DNA of 49,147 bases, from positions 1 through 49,147 of the forward strand of contig CAMADY010000009.1 in assembly GCA_945831805.1 (NCBI GenBank). Direction: 5' to 3'. The notes beneath the pieces are model-generated. The model made no database searches and was not told the DNA's origin. It was given only the letters and a program-made list of their open reading frames with translations. Of the stretch, positions 26,762-35,420 are shown one piece after another. Each line of letters opens with the position of its first letter. Position 1 is the stretch's first letter. The stretch comes from an uncultured Prevotellaceae bacterium. Its GTDB lineage: Bacteria; Bacteroidota; Bacteroidia; Bacteroidales; Bacteroidaceae. The position numbers and the translations under genes are program-made.

Positions 26762-28543
26762 ATGATTAAAATAAATCGTTCAATATTCCTCGCAGCAGCT
26801 ATGGCGGTGGTATCTGTATTCCCACTCGCTTCATGTCAGGATATGCTCTCACCGGGTTCCGACACGGTGGAGTTTGTGGAGGACAACCAGCTGAACACCG
26901 TTCATGACACCCTTTACACCGTACTGGGTATCGTCAGCGAGATGCAGAAGATAGCTGACCGCACGGTTATCCTCGGAGAGGTTAGAGGTGACCTCGTGGC
27001 AAACACCGACAAGGCATCAACCTCCATCAAGGAGCTTGCCAGCTTCGACGTCAAGGATGGCAATGTGTATAACAACATCGCAGACTTCTATGCTGTCATC
27101 AATAACTGTAACTACTTCCTTGCCAATGCAAACATGAATCTCCACAAACTTGGAGAGCAGACATTCGAGAAGGAGTATGCAGTAGTCAAGGCATATCGTG
27201 CATGGACTTACCTCCAGCTCGCAAAGATCTATGGCGAGGTGCCATTGGTACTTGAGCCTGTCACCACTATTTCTCAGGCAGAGCTGGCAGAGCAGCAGGA
27301 CTACAAGAACATCAAGGAAATCTGCAACTTCTTCATCGAAGACCTGAAGCCTTACGTGAACACCATCATGCCTAACTATGCTGTCACATCAAACGGCACA
27401 CAGCTCCTCGGCACATCACGCAAGTTCTTCATCCCTGTACGCGTACTCCTCGGCGAGCTCTGCCTTTGGGCAGAACGCTACAATGAGTCTGCACAGTTCT
27501 TCCACGACTACCTCACGTTCAACAACCACGCTGTAACAACAGGCACAAGCAAGACTCAGTGGGGCTCAAACATCAAGGAAGCAATGCAACAGGGCAGCCA
27601 GTCTCCATGGAGCGGAGGATTCATCAGCGACATCACTGACCCGGAATCTGATGAGATTATCAGCTACATTCCTATGGAGCTGTCACAGTTCAACGGTACC
27701 ATCAGCAGCCTCGAAGACGTATATCAGAGCACACTGAACAACAAGTACTACGCACAGGTTGTTCCTTCTGCTTCCGTCAAGCAGCTCTCACGCAGTCAGA
27801 AGTACTGTCAGGTAAACGATATCACTGCTGTATTGAAGGACACCGTTATACTCGAAGAGTCTGACTACAAAAACCTCAAGACAGACCTTCTCTATGGTGA
27901 CCTCCGTCTCAACGCGTCATACACCTACGCCTACATAGGTCAGGACATCACCTCACACTACTCTGCTGACCGCAACACCATCATGAAGTTCAGCAGAACC
28001 TGCATTCCTACATACCGTGTGCAGCAGGTTTACCTGATGTTCGCTGAGGCACTCAACCTTGCCGGTTTCCCTGAGACAGCATTCGCAATCCTGAAGTACG
28101 GCATCTGCCAGTACAACATGGAGAAGATGCACTACATCTCTGAGAAAGAACAGGCACGCGCTGCACGTTTCCTTGGTTTCAAGGAGAACACCGTTTATGC
28201 CAACAACTTCGACCAGTACAACACTCAGGGTATTCACTCACGCGGTTCCGGCGATGCATACGCAAACAAGGATTTTTACAAGATCGACATGCCAAAGCAG
28301 GCTTCATACGAGGACAGCATTCCTGTCATGATGCCTCTCGTTGAGGAGAAGATTCTCGAAGAGATGGCTCTCGAAGAGGCATTCGAGGGTACACGCTACT
28401 ATAACCTTATGCGTATGGCACTCCGCAAGAACAATCCTGCAATCCTCGCAGAGGCTGTTGCAAAGCGTAACGGAACAAAGGACGAGGCTCTCTTCACACG
28501 TCTTATGGACAAGAAGAACTGGTATCTCCCTATCAAGAAGTAA
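26762..28543 (+). CDS. SusD/RagB-type glycan-binding lipoprotein (second pair)
   Basis: 593 residues with lipid Cys25 (Leu-Ala-Ser-Cys-Gln-Asp). Visible SusD traits are the Asn-Asn-Cys-Asn-Tyr-Phe-Leu helix near 118, Ala-Tyr-Arg-Ala-Trp-Thr-Tyr-Leu-Gln-Leu near 145, and the C-terminal Glu-Glu-Lys-Ile-Leu-Glu-Glu-Met-Ala-Leu-Glu with Phe-Glu-Gly-Thr-Arg-Tyr-Tyr-Asn-Leu-Met-Arg. Partner of the SusC 29 bases upstream. A terminator at 28563-28605 follows. Confidence 0.95.
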   Translation: MIKINRSIFLAAAMAVVSVFPLASCQDMLSPGSDTVEFVEDNQLNTVHDTLYTVLGIVSEMQKIADRTVILGEVRGDLVANTDKASTSIKELASFDVKDGNVYNNIADFYAVINNCNYFLANANMNLHKLGEQTFEKEYAVVKAYRAWTYLQLAKIYGEVPLVLEPVTTISQAELAEQQDYKNIKEICNFFIEDLKPYVNTIMPNYAVTSNGTQLLGTSRKFFIPVRVLLGELCLWAERYNESAQFFHDYLTFNNHAVTTGTSKTQWGSNIKEAMQQGSQSPWSGGFISDITDPESDEIISYIPMELSQFNGTISSLEDVYQSTLNNKYYAQVVPSASVKQLSRSQKYCQVNDITAVLKDTVILEESDYKNLKTDLLYGDLRLNASYTYAYIGQDITSHYSADRNTIMKFSRTCIPTYRVQQVYLMFAEALNLAGFPETAFAILKYGICQYNMEKMHYISEKEQARAARFLGFKENTVYANNFDQYNTQGIHSRGSGDAYANKDFYKIDMPKQASYEDSIPVMMPLVEEKILEEMALEEAFEGTRYYNLMRMALRKNNPAILAEAVAKRNGTKDEALFTRLMDKKNWYLPIKK

Positions 28544-28562
28544 TACATAACAATGTCAAAAG

Positions 28563-28605
28563 CGTTGGGCATTCATCCGTAGGGCTTGAATGCTCAACGT
28601 TTCTT
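28563..28605 (+). terminator. Intrinsic terminator between susD2 and the enzyme genes
   Basis: A 13-base stem, 28563-28575 with 28587-28599 (one G-U pair), an 11-base loop, then TTTCTT. It should make most transcripts end after SusD, so GH30 and esterase levels would be lower, or depend on read-through or a separate promoter that I could not identify in 28606-28695. Confidence 0.65.
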
Positions 28606-28695
28606 GAACATATATGCCAATATAATAATTCAGAATATCCTGCGTTACTTATATGTAGGCATAACTGAAATATAAACAAACTTGTAAACATAACT

Positions 28696-30285
28696 ATGAA
28701 GAAAAATCTACTCGCGGCCATAACACTGCTCGCTGCCTCCATGAGTGCCGGCGCTGCTACAAACATCACGATGACCATAACACGCGACAGCCTTCAGCAC
28801 ATCACTGGCTTCGGTGCTGCTGCAATCGGAACACTCATGTGCCCACTGCAGGACGTGGAGCCTATCAAACTCGCATACGGACCAGACTCCGAGATAGGCT
28901 TCAACATCATGCGTATCGAGGTTTCGCCTAATCCTACTGGCAACAACCCAGCCGACTCGCAATGGTATGACTCACCATACGACTGGCACGGCTTCGTCAA
29001 CGTAGTGAAGGAAGGTCGCAAGCGCGGTTCCATAATCTACGCCTGCCCATGGTCGCCGATGCCTTCGCTAAAGACAAACAAGGATGCTTCTGGTGGTAAC
29101 TATCCTGCAGACTCTGGCAAGACACCTGTCAGGGCAACACTCAACGACAACGGCTACAGGAACTTCTTCCGCTGGCTCAACAACTTCACGAAGTACATGA
29201 AGAACCAGAATGCACCGGTTGACATCATCTCGCTGCAGAACGAGCCTGACTGGTGGGTAAACTACAGCGGTTGTCTCTATGAACCACAGGATCTCGTGAA
29301 GCTCGTGAAGCAGTCGGCTTCAACATTCGATCCTATCACAAGTGCTGCAGACCCTTCAAAGCCTATCAAGCTGATGAGCGGTGAGCCACTCGGATACCGT
29401 GCGGACTATGCACAGGCTATTCTCTCCGACCCGGAGTCACGCAAGTACATCGAATACCTCGGAGGTCACATCTATGGTCACACGCCATTCCAGTATGACG
29501 ATGGACGAGACGGTGAAATGAAGAAGTCTGCCGACATTGCAAAGAAGTACGGCGTGAAGGAAATCTGGATGACAGAACACTCCTACGACCCTTGGAAGGA
29601 AAAGACCATGCCTACATGGGAGGAGCAGATAGGATTTGCAAAGGAAGTCAACGAGGTAATACTCGCGGGCGGTACGGCATACGTCTATTGGTATCTCACA
29701 CAGTTCTGGGGATTCATCGGTGATGGTGAGTCAGGCATCAACGGAAACGATGTTGACGGCTACAACACAAAGAACAAGATCCTTCCTCGCGGATACGTAG
29801 CAAGCCACTTCGCTAAGTATCTTGCAGGCTCTGACCGTCTGAAGAACGTGACAAAGACAGGCACTGCTACACTGAAAGAGAAAGCTGGTCTCCAGCGAAA
29901 TGTCTTCACAAAGGGCGACAGCATCTTCGTCATTGCCATCAACAGTTCGGCAGCAGACATCAACCTCACAATGACACTGCCTGACGCTATCGAGGAAGGT
30001 CACATCATGACGAGTGTCGCTAACAACGACCTCTGCAAGATGTCAGACCTCAATGTCACGGTAGGTGCAAAGAAAGCTGTCGTTGCCATCAAGCCAAAGA
30101 GCATCAACACCATCATCCTCAAGCGTTACGACCCAACAGGTGTCAGCGAGATAAAGGCTGAGCAGAATACAAAGAACATCGTAAAGGGCATCTTCACACT
30201 ATCAGGAACACCTCTCAACTACGATGAGTCTGCACTGCCAAAGGGCATCTACATCATCAACGGCAACAAGGTAGTGAAGAATTAA
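28696..30285 (+). CDS. Secreted GH30 glycoside hydrolase (probable xylan-active enzyme)
   Basis: 529 residues: signal peptide (about 1-20), (beta/alpha)8 barrel with acid/base Glu183 (Ser-Leu-Gln-Asn-Glu-Pro-Asp-Trp) and nucleophile Glu294 (Trp-Met-Thr-Glu-His), and the GH30 side beta domain (about 370-475). The barrel resembles subfamily 8 glucuronoxylanases. However, where those have Tyr-x-Arg-Arg, whose Arg holds the methylglucuronic acid branch, this protein has Tyr-Leu-Thr-Gln-Phe-Trp (333-338), so strict glucuronoxylanase activity is unlikely. The last 50 residues (Gly-Ile-Phe-Thr-Leu-Ser-Gly, then Lys-Gly-Ile-Tyr-Ile-Ile-Asn-Gly) look like a type IX secretion tail, consistent with the absence of a lipid Cys. 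The exact substrate is open. Confidence 0.85.
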   Translation: MKKNLLAAITLLAASMSAGAATNITMTITRDSLQHITGFGAAAIGTLMCPLQDVEPIKLAYGPDSEIGFNIMRIEVSPNPTGNNPADSQWYDSPYDWHGFVNVVKEGRKRGSIIYACPWSPMPSLKTNKDASGGNYPADSGKTPVRATLNDNGYRNFFRWLNNFTKYMKNQNAPVDIISLQNEPDWWVNYSGCLYEPQDLVKLVKQSASTFDPITSAADPSKPIKLMSGEPLGYRADYAQAILSDPESRKYIEYLGGHIYGHTPFQYDDGRDGEMKKSADIAKKYGVKEIWMTEHSYDPWKEKTMPTWEEQIGFAKEVNEVILAGGTAYVYWYLTQFWGFIGDGESGINGNDVDGYNTKNKILPRGYVASHFAKYLAGSDRLKNVTKTGTATLKEKAGLQRNVFTKGDSIFVIAINSSAADINLTMTLPDAIEEGHIMTSVANNDLCKMSDLNVTVGAKKAVVAIKPKSINTIILKRYDPTGVSEIKAEQNTKNIVKGIFTLSGTPLNYDESALPKGIYIINGNKVVKN

Positions 30286-30368
30286 TGCATAATTCATAAT
30301 GCATAATTCATAGTGCATAATTCATAATGCATAATTCATAGTGCATAATTCATAGTGCATAATTATTT
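30285..30368. repeat. AT-rich 14 bp (7+7) tandem array after the GH30 gene
   Basis: Units of 14 bases (ATGCATA+ATTCATA) start at 30285, 30299, 30313, 30327 and 30341, with a partial one at 30355. The first base of each alternates A or G. The first unit overlaps the last base of the GH30 stop codon. Likely unstable in copy number. Confidence 0.75.
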
Positions 30369-30369
30369 G

Positions 30370-30404
30370 CAAATTATAATCCACTATCAAATTATAATCC
30401 ACTA
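30370..30404. repeat. 17 bp direct repeat just before the esterase start
   Basis: CAAATTATAATCCACTA occurs at 30370-30386 and 30388-30404, ending six bases before the ATG at 30411. Confidence 0.6.
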
Positions 30405-30410
30405 ACTGAA

Positions 30411-32360
30411 ATGAAGACATTATCAATCATAGCAGCAGCTGCACTGTCCCTCGCTTGGAGCAGTGTGGCTGCTGCCGTAAAGCTGCCGCAGCTGTTCCAG
30501 AACGGCATGGTAATGCAGCGCAACCAGCCTATTCCTGTATGGGGAACGGCAGACAAGGGTGAGACCGTCACCATCACCTTCCTCAAGAAGACCTACGCCA
30601 CCACTGCTGATGCCAACGGCAAGTGGCGCATCGACCTGCCGAAACAGAAGGCTGGCGGTCCATACACCATGACCGTCAACGACAAGACAATAGACGACAT
30701 CCTCATCGGCGACGTATGGATTGTCTCCGGTCAGTCAAACATCGACACCAACCTGGAGCGCATCTATCCGCAGTACGGCAAGGAACTCGATGACTACAAG
30801 AACGACAACATCCGTCTCTTCCACGTCAACAACCGCTATGTTACGGAGCGTCAAGCTGACGTCCTTCCTACATCATGGAAGTACTGCAACAAGGACAACG
30901 CATGGCACTTCTCTGCCGTAGGCTATTTCCTCGGTCAGAAGATGTACAATGACACGAAAGTGCCTCAGGGTATCATTCAGGCAAGCATGGGCGGCACGGA
31001 CATTCAGGCTTGGATGGACATCGACTCCCTGCGCAACTACCCAGGCAACTACTACACCAACTACCTCCTCTACACCGACAAGGAGTATGTCGATGCACAG
31101 ACACGCGCCAACAACCGTGCCGGAGAGGTTTGGAACAAAGCCCTCAACAACATCGACAAGGGTGTCGGAAAGTATGAGAAGGCAGACTACGACGACTCGC
31201 AGTGGAAGAAGTACAGCCAGTACGACAACAACCAGTGGGCACGCCATAACGGCAGGGCTATCATCGGTTCAATGTGGCTCCGTCAGCACGTCACCATCGA
31301 CAAGGCACATGCCGGCATGGCTGCAACGCTCAATATCGGAACGTTCCACGATATGGACTACACCTACGTCAACGGCAAGCAGGTCGGAGTGACATACTAT
31401 CAGTATCCTCCACGCCGCTATAAGGTGCCGGCAGGACTGCTGAAGGAGGGCGACAACGTCATCACCATACGCCTCATCTGCAAGACAGGCATGGCTAACT
31501 TCTACAAGGACAAGCCTCACAACATCACCTTCGAGAACGGTGACGTACAGCAGACATCCACAGAATGGCTCACAAAGACCGGTGGCGTAATGCCTGAGGG
31601 ACCTCTCGGCGGCAAGATAAACACTCAGAACCAGGCTTCCGTTCTCTACAATGGCATGCTCTATCCGCTCGCTCCTTACGCTATCAGTGGCTTCGTTTGG
31701 TATCAAGGTGAGAACAACACTGGCCGTGCATACGAGTACGGACAGATGCTTGAGAAGCTCACAGGTAACTGGCGCACACTATGGAACCGCCCTACCCTAC
31801 CATTCAACATCGTGCAGCTTGCTAACTATATGGAGCCTTCGGACGGTCCGCAGGATGGTGGTTGGCCACAGCTGCGTGAAAAGCAGCGCGTCTTCACCGA
31901 CAACGACCCGTACTCTACGCTCACCGTCGGCATCGACCTTGGCGAGGCTTCCGACATACACCCTCTGCGCAAGCGTGAGCTCACGGAGCGCATCGCCATG
32001 GCACTGCAGAACAGCGTCTTCAACAAGAAGTACGCTCTCTCACCAGAGCCTGTCTCTGCTGTTGATGCAAAGGAAGGCTTCGAGATCACCATGAGCCAGC
32101 AGCTCAAGGCAGTAGAGGAACTGAAAGAGTTTGAGGTCATGGCTTCCGACGGCAAGTTCCGCAACGCCAAAGCTTCATGCAAGGGCAACAAGGTCATCGT
32201 CTCACCGGACTTCACCGTTGTGCTGCCTGTCAAGATACGCTATGCGTGGAAGAACAACCCAGCGAAGGCGAACCTCTACGGTGTCAACGGACTTCCTGCA
32301 TCTCCATTCGAGATAAAGGTACAGATGCCTAATGACATAAAGAACATCGACATCAGATAA
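30411..32360 (+). CDS. Secreted SGNH carbohydrate acetylesterase (sialate O-acetylesterase-like, CE20-type)
   Basis: 649 residues with a signal peptide (about 1-22). A small beta domain (about 25-95) is followed by the SGNH fold with nucleophile Ser109 in Gly-Gln-Ser-Asn. The fold is interrupted by a GH2-N-like jelly-roll (about 260-400). It resumes with Gly-Phe-Val-Trp-Tyr-Gln-Gly-Glu-Asn-Asn and ends with the catalytic pair Asp515/His517 (Asp-Ile-His-Pro). This layout is that of the acetyl esterases assigned to CE20, which remove acetyl groups from xylan or xyloglucan oligosaccharides. The usual Gly-Gln-Ser-Asn-Met is Gly-Gln-Ser-Asn-Ile here. Removing acetyl groups would give the GH30 access to the backbone. 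Confidence 0.85.
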   Translation: MKTLSIIAAAALSLAWSSVAAAVKLPQLFQNGMVMQRNQPIPVWGTADKGETVTITFLKKTYATTADANGKWRIDLPKQKAGGPYTMTVNDKTIDDILIGDVWIVSGQSNIDTNLERIYPQYGKELDDYKNDNIRLFHVNNRYVTERQADVLPTSWKYCNKDNAWHFSAVGYFLGQKMYNDTKVPQGIIQASMGGTDIQAWMDIDSLRNYPGNYYTNYLLYTDKEYVDAQTRANNRAGEVWNKALNNIDKGVGKYEKADYDDSQWKKYSQYDNNQWARHNGRAIIGSMWLRQHVTIDKAHAGMAATLNIGTFHDMDYTYVNGKQVGVTYYQYPPRRYKVPAGLLKEGDNVITIRLICKTGMANFYKDKPHNITFENGDVQQTSTEWLTKTGGVMPEGPLGGKINTQNQASVLYNGMLYPLAPYAISGFVWYQGENNTGRAYEYGQMLEKLTGNWRTLWNRPTLPFNIVQLANYMEPSDGPQDGGWPQLREKQRVFTDNDPYSTLTVGIDLGEASDIHPLRKRELTERIAMALQNSVFNKKYALSPEPVSAVDAKEGFEITMSQQLKAVEELKEFEVMASDGKFRNAKASCKGNKVIVSPDFTVVLPVKIRYAWKNNPAKANLYGVNGLPASPFEIKVQMPNDIKNIDIR

Positions 32361-32367
32361 ACAAAAT

Positions 32368-32401
32368 GAGTAGAAGCGCAATGACTTCTACTCGTTTTTT
32401 T
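32368..32401. terminator. Bidirectional terminator between the PUL and upp
   Basis: Perfect 9 bp stem GAGTAGAAG (32368-32376)/CTTCTACTC (32385-32393), then GTTTTTTT on the plus strand. In the minus direction the stem is followed by ATTTTGTTT, so it may also end the upp transcript. Confidence 0.8.
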
Positions 32402-32496
32402 GTATAACAAATTTCGTTTGTACTTCTACAGGAAGATATATTTCAGGATGAACAGCACTGCGGTGAGGAGTATTCCGAATTTTCGATAACTCGATT

Positions 32497-32528
32497 AACC
32501 ACAAAACCGATAAACCGCTAAACCGTCA
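32497..32528. repeat. 8 bp period array overlapping the upp stop codon
   Basis: AACCACAA, AACCGATA, AACCGCTA and AACCGTCA start at 32497, 32505, 32513 and 32521. C-rich on the plus strand, the strand on which read-through from the PUL would arrive. The upp stop codon (32526-32528) lies in the last unit. Confidence 0.6.
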
Positions 32529-33185
32529 ATCCTTATCACCGTACATCAGGTCACCGGCATCGCCGAGACCCGGGACGATGTATTTATGCTCATTAAGTAT
32601 AGGGTCGATGTTTCCACAATATAGGACCACATCGTCCTCAGGGAAGCACTTCTTCAGGTGATCCACGCCCTGCTTACACGCAATGACACTCGCCATGATA
32701 AGGCGCTTCGGAGTTCCCTTCGTAAGGAACGCACGATAAGCCAGCTCCATGCTCTCGCCCGTAGCGAGCATAGGGTCAACGAGGATCAGCGTCTTGCCGT
32801 CGAGGTTTGGCGTTGCCATATACTCTATCTTTACGCCCACCTTCGTACACTCCTTGTCGAGGTAGTAGCGGTAGGCAGACACGAAGGCGTTGCCAGCCTC
32901 ATCGAAGACATCGAGGAATCCCTGATGCAGAGGCAGTCCGGCACGGAAAACGGTACCGATGACGATGTCGTCCTCATACAGGTTTACGTCACACTCCTTC
33001 AGCGGAGTCTCTATCGTCTCGGTCTTATAGTCCAGTATCTTGCTTATCTCGTAAGCCTCAAGATTTCCTATACGGCGGACGTTCTCACGGAAGCGCATGC
33101 GGTCGTTCTGTATATTCACATCACGAAGCTCGCGCATATACTTATTAAGTACGGAGTTCTTTGCTCCAAGATTTACTACTTTCAT
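32526..33185 (-). CDS. upp: Uracil phosphoribosyltransferase
   Basis: 219 residues from the ATG at 33183-33185. The frame is open further upstream (to 33275), but that extension would be translated from a GC-rich palindrome and the end of the upstream gene, so the start giving Met-Lys-Val-Val-Asn-Leu is chosen. The PRPP-binding loop Leu-Val-Asp-Pro-Met-Leu-Ala-Thr-Gly-Glu-Ser is at about 135-145, and the C-terminal uracil loop Val-Pro-Gly-Leu-Gly-Asp-Ala-Gly-Asp is near the end. It converts uracil and PRPP to UMP. It is the last gene of a group with a uracil permease and a Tsx-like porin. Confidence 0.95.
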   Translation of the reverse strand: MKVVNLGAKNSVLNKYMRELRDVNIQNDRMRFRENVRRIGNLEAYEISKILDYKTETIETPLKECDVNLYEDDIVIGTVFRAGLPLHQGFLDVFDEAGNAFVSAYRYYLDKECTKVGVKIEYMATPNLDGKTLILVDPMLATGESMELAYRAFLTKGTPKRLIMASVIACKQGVDHLKKCFPEDDVVLYCGNIDPILNEHKYIVPGLGDAGDLMYGDKD

Positions 33186-33203
33186 AAAGAAGCCCCCACC
33201 CTG

Positions 33204-33221
33204 CCCTCCCCGAGGGGAGGG
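33204..33221. repeat. GC-rich palindrome between the Tsx-like porin and upp
   Basis: CCCTCCCC (33204-33211), GA, GGGGAGGG (33214-33221), flanked by CCCCCACCCTG at 33193-33203. Related to the elements at 5153-5328 and about 21730-21755. Confidence 0.55.
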
Positions 33222-33252
33222 TATTATATTACCTTTCGGGGGTGTAAAGGGG

Positions 33253-33996
33253 TTAGAAGTTGTACTTGAATGCAAGCGTTGGGTTGAAATAGAACTTATT
33301 GTTCTTGCCTGTATCGTAGCTATACACGAAGTTGTTGCTCAGCTCAAACTCCGTACCGAGAGAGCAATGCTTCGATACATTATACCAAAGCTGTGGCTCT
33401 GTAAGGAAGACAAGACAACCATGACCATTCTCAACCCTCACGCCACGCCAGAGATCAACGAAACCAGAGAAGGTAAGCTTGTTGTTTGCAAAAGTAGTGC
33501 TCCATACGCCTGTCAGCTGGAAAGAAGAGTATGGCTTCACGGTGCCGTCAAACAAAGCAGCCTGACAGCCCTTGTCGAACTTCTGTCCGAAGAACTGCTT
33601 ATACATCAGCTGTACGGAATACGTAGTAGAGAAGTCTGCATTGTGACCATTCCATGCAGCACCGACGAGTGCTGCGCTCTGGAAAGTGCTGGTCTTATCA
33701 AGTCCAGCGTCAAACTCCATGTGTGCAGCAAAGCCCTTCTTGCCTACGTTGAACTCACGGCTGATCTCGGTATATGCGCCCTTCAAGCCGTTCTTGTTGA
33801 TGTCTGCATCGATAAAGTAGTACCACGAACCGGTGCCGTCGGCCTTGAAGCCCTCGTATGTAATAGTTACATCCTGACGGTTATGCTCATCTGTATTATA
33901 GATGTGCTTACCGAAATCATAGTGAATCTGAATGTTCTGTGCTGATGAAGTGAGTGCTGCTACTGCCATAATGGCTGCCATAAAAATCTTTTTCAT
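33253..33996 (-). CDS. Tsx-like outer-membrane channel (DUF5020-type), probable nucleoside/nucleobase porin
   Basis: 247 residues: signal peptide (about 1-19, Thr-Ser-Ser-Ala-Gln), then alternating strands and an aromatic C-terminus (Lys-Tyr-Asn-Phe) as in 12-strand beta-barrels. The composition and pattern (Ile-His-Tyr-Asp-Phe-Gly-Lys, then Gly-Ser-Trp-Tyr-Tyr-Phe-Ile-Asp) match DUF5020 proteins, which are related to the nucleoside channel Tsx. Position between uracil permease and upp supports passage of nucleosides or uracil across the outer membrane. Substrate is inferred, not shown. Confidence 0.75.
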   Translation of the reverse strand: MKKIFMAAIMAVAALTSSAQNIQIHYDFGKHIYNTDEHNRQDVTITYEGFKADGTGSWYYFIDADINKNGLKGAYTEISREFNVGKKGFAAHMEFDAGLDKTSTFQSAALVGAAWNGHNADFSTTYSVQLMYKQFFGQKFDKGCQAALFDGTVKPYSSFQLTGVWSTTFANNKLTFSGFVDLWRGVRVENGHGCLVFLTEPQLWYNVSKHCSLGTEFELSNNFVYSYDTGKNNKFYFNPTLAFKYNF

Positions 33997-34063
33997 AATA
34001 TAATTCTTTATTTTGTTAATGACGGATTCTCTCTTATATCTGTAAAAACAGGCACTGGCGACC

Positions 34064-35419
34064 TTATTCCTCGTTTAACATCTCGTGGAACTTCTCATCT
34101 GACTTCGCCTTACCCTGATAGCTCTTTATCTTCATTCCCAGCTTACTAGGAAGCACAGCATTGAGGAAGATACCTACGACAGCAGCGAGAGCAAGACCCG
34201 AGATTGTTATAGGACCAATCTCCACGCCACCCCGTGTGCCATACTGCACGCCGATGGATATTACGAGAATGAGTGCTGCCACGAAAACGTTTCGTGAAGA
34301 AGAGAAGTCAACGGAACTCTCTACGAGGTTTCGCACACCTACTGCCGATATCATACCATAAAGAATAAGGCTCACGCCACCGATGGTAGCTGCCGGCATA
34401 AGACCTATAAGGCATGCGAACTTAGGACAGAAGCTGAGGAGTATGGCGAAGCAAGCCGCAAGTCTTATTACGGCAGGGTCAAAGACCTTCGTAATGTTCA
34501 ACACACCGGTGTTCTCGCCGTAGGTAGTGTTTGCCGGAGCACCGAAGAGCGAAGCGAGGAGTGTTGCAAGACCATCGCCGCTGAGTGTTCTATGAAGTCC
34601 CGGATTCTTGATGAAGTTCTTGCCTACCGTACTCTGTATGGCACAAATATCTCCGATGTGCTCCATGATAGTAGCAAAGGCAATAGGGAAGATGCCAATG
34701 ATAGCAGTAATAATCATCTGGTAGTTGGGGTCCTGCATTACGGCAACAACGGTGCGGTCAGTGTGAACAGGCAGTCCCACCCATGCCACTTCGCTTAGAG
34801 ACGAGAAGTCAACCTCGCCCATCACGACAGCAAGGATATACGAACCGAGTACACCCAGAAGTATAGGAACAATCTTCACTATTCCCCTACCCCAGATGCT
34901 TGTGCAGATAACGATGACGATAGCAACAACAGCGAGCAGCCAGTTCTGCGAACAGTTGGTGATAGCCGAACCCGACAGCGTCAGTCCTATGGCAATCACC
35001 ATTGGTCCCGTCACTACCGGAGGAAAGAACTTCATGACCTTCTCCGTACCGAACATCTTCAGCAGGAAAGCCATTACGAAGTAGAGTGCCGTAGCAGCCG
35101 CCACGCCGATACACGCATAGTTGAGTGCCATCTCTTCTGTCAAGCCCTGCTCTACGCCCATCTGCTTCACCGATGCGTAGCCACCGAGGAATGCGAAGCT
35201 GGAGCCGAGGAATGCCGGCACCTGCATTTTTGATACGAGGTGAAAAAGTAATGTTCCGATACCGGCGAAGAGCAGCGTGGTGCTTACATCGAGACCGGTG
35301 ATAAGCGGAACGAGAACTGTGGCACCAAACATTGCGAACAAATGCTGGATACCAAGAATTAAGAACTTAGGTTTTCCCAATTTGGTGGCATCAGTGATGC
35401 CCTGAGTCTGCGATTCCAT
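34064..35419 (-). CDS. uraA: Uracil permease (NCS2/UraA family)
   Basis: 451 residues with about 14 hydrophobic segments. The NCS2 start (Leu-Gly-Ile-Gln-His-Leu-Phe-Ala-Met-Phe-Gly-Ala-Thr-Val-Leu-Val-Pro) and the substrate-site motif Tyr-Gly-Glu-Asn-Thr-Gly-Val-Leu near residue 305 are clear, with an acidic Glu in the region used for uracil binding in UraA. It imports uracil with protons across the inner membrane, feeding Upp. An 8 bp array occupies its leader right up to the ATG. Confidence 0.93.
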   Translation of the reverse strand: MESQTQGITDATKLGKPKFLILGIQHLFAMFGATVLVPLITGLDVSTTLLFAGIGTLLFHLVSKMQVPAFLGSSFAFLGGYASVKQMGVEQGLTEEMALNYACIGVAAATALYFVMAFLLKMFGTEKVMKFFPPVVTGPMVIAIGLTLSGSAITNCSQNWLLAVVAIVIVICTSIWGRGIVKIVPILLGVLGSYILAVVMGEVDFSSLSEVAWVGLPVHTDRTVVAVMQDPNYQMIITAIIGIFPIAFATIMEHIGDICAIQSTVGKNFIKNPGLHRTLSGDGLATLLASLFGAPANTTYGENTGVLNITKVFDPAVIRLAACFAILLSFCPKFACLIGLMPAATIGGVSLILYGMISAVGVRNLVESSVDFSSSRNVFVAALILVISIGVQYGTRGGVEIGPITISGLALAAVVGIFLNAVLPSKLGMKIKSYQGKAKSDEKFHEMLNEE

Positions 35420-35420
35420 T

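Noticed and set aside
32426..32494. Short hydrophobic reading frame on the minus strand downstream of upp
   Set aside because: It is open for 22 codons before TAG at 32426-32428 but has no ATG and an in-frame stop just upstream (32495-32497). At most a gene remnant.
33186..33275. N-terminal extension of uracil phosphoribosyltransferase
   Set aside because: It would be translated from a GC-rich palindrome and the end of the upstream gene; the Met-Lys-Val-Val start fits the family.
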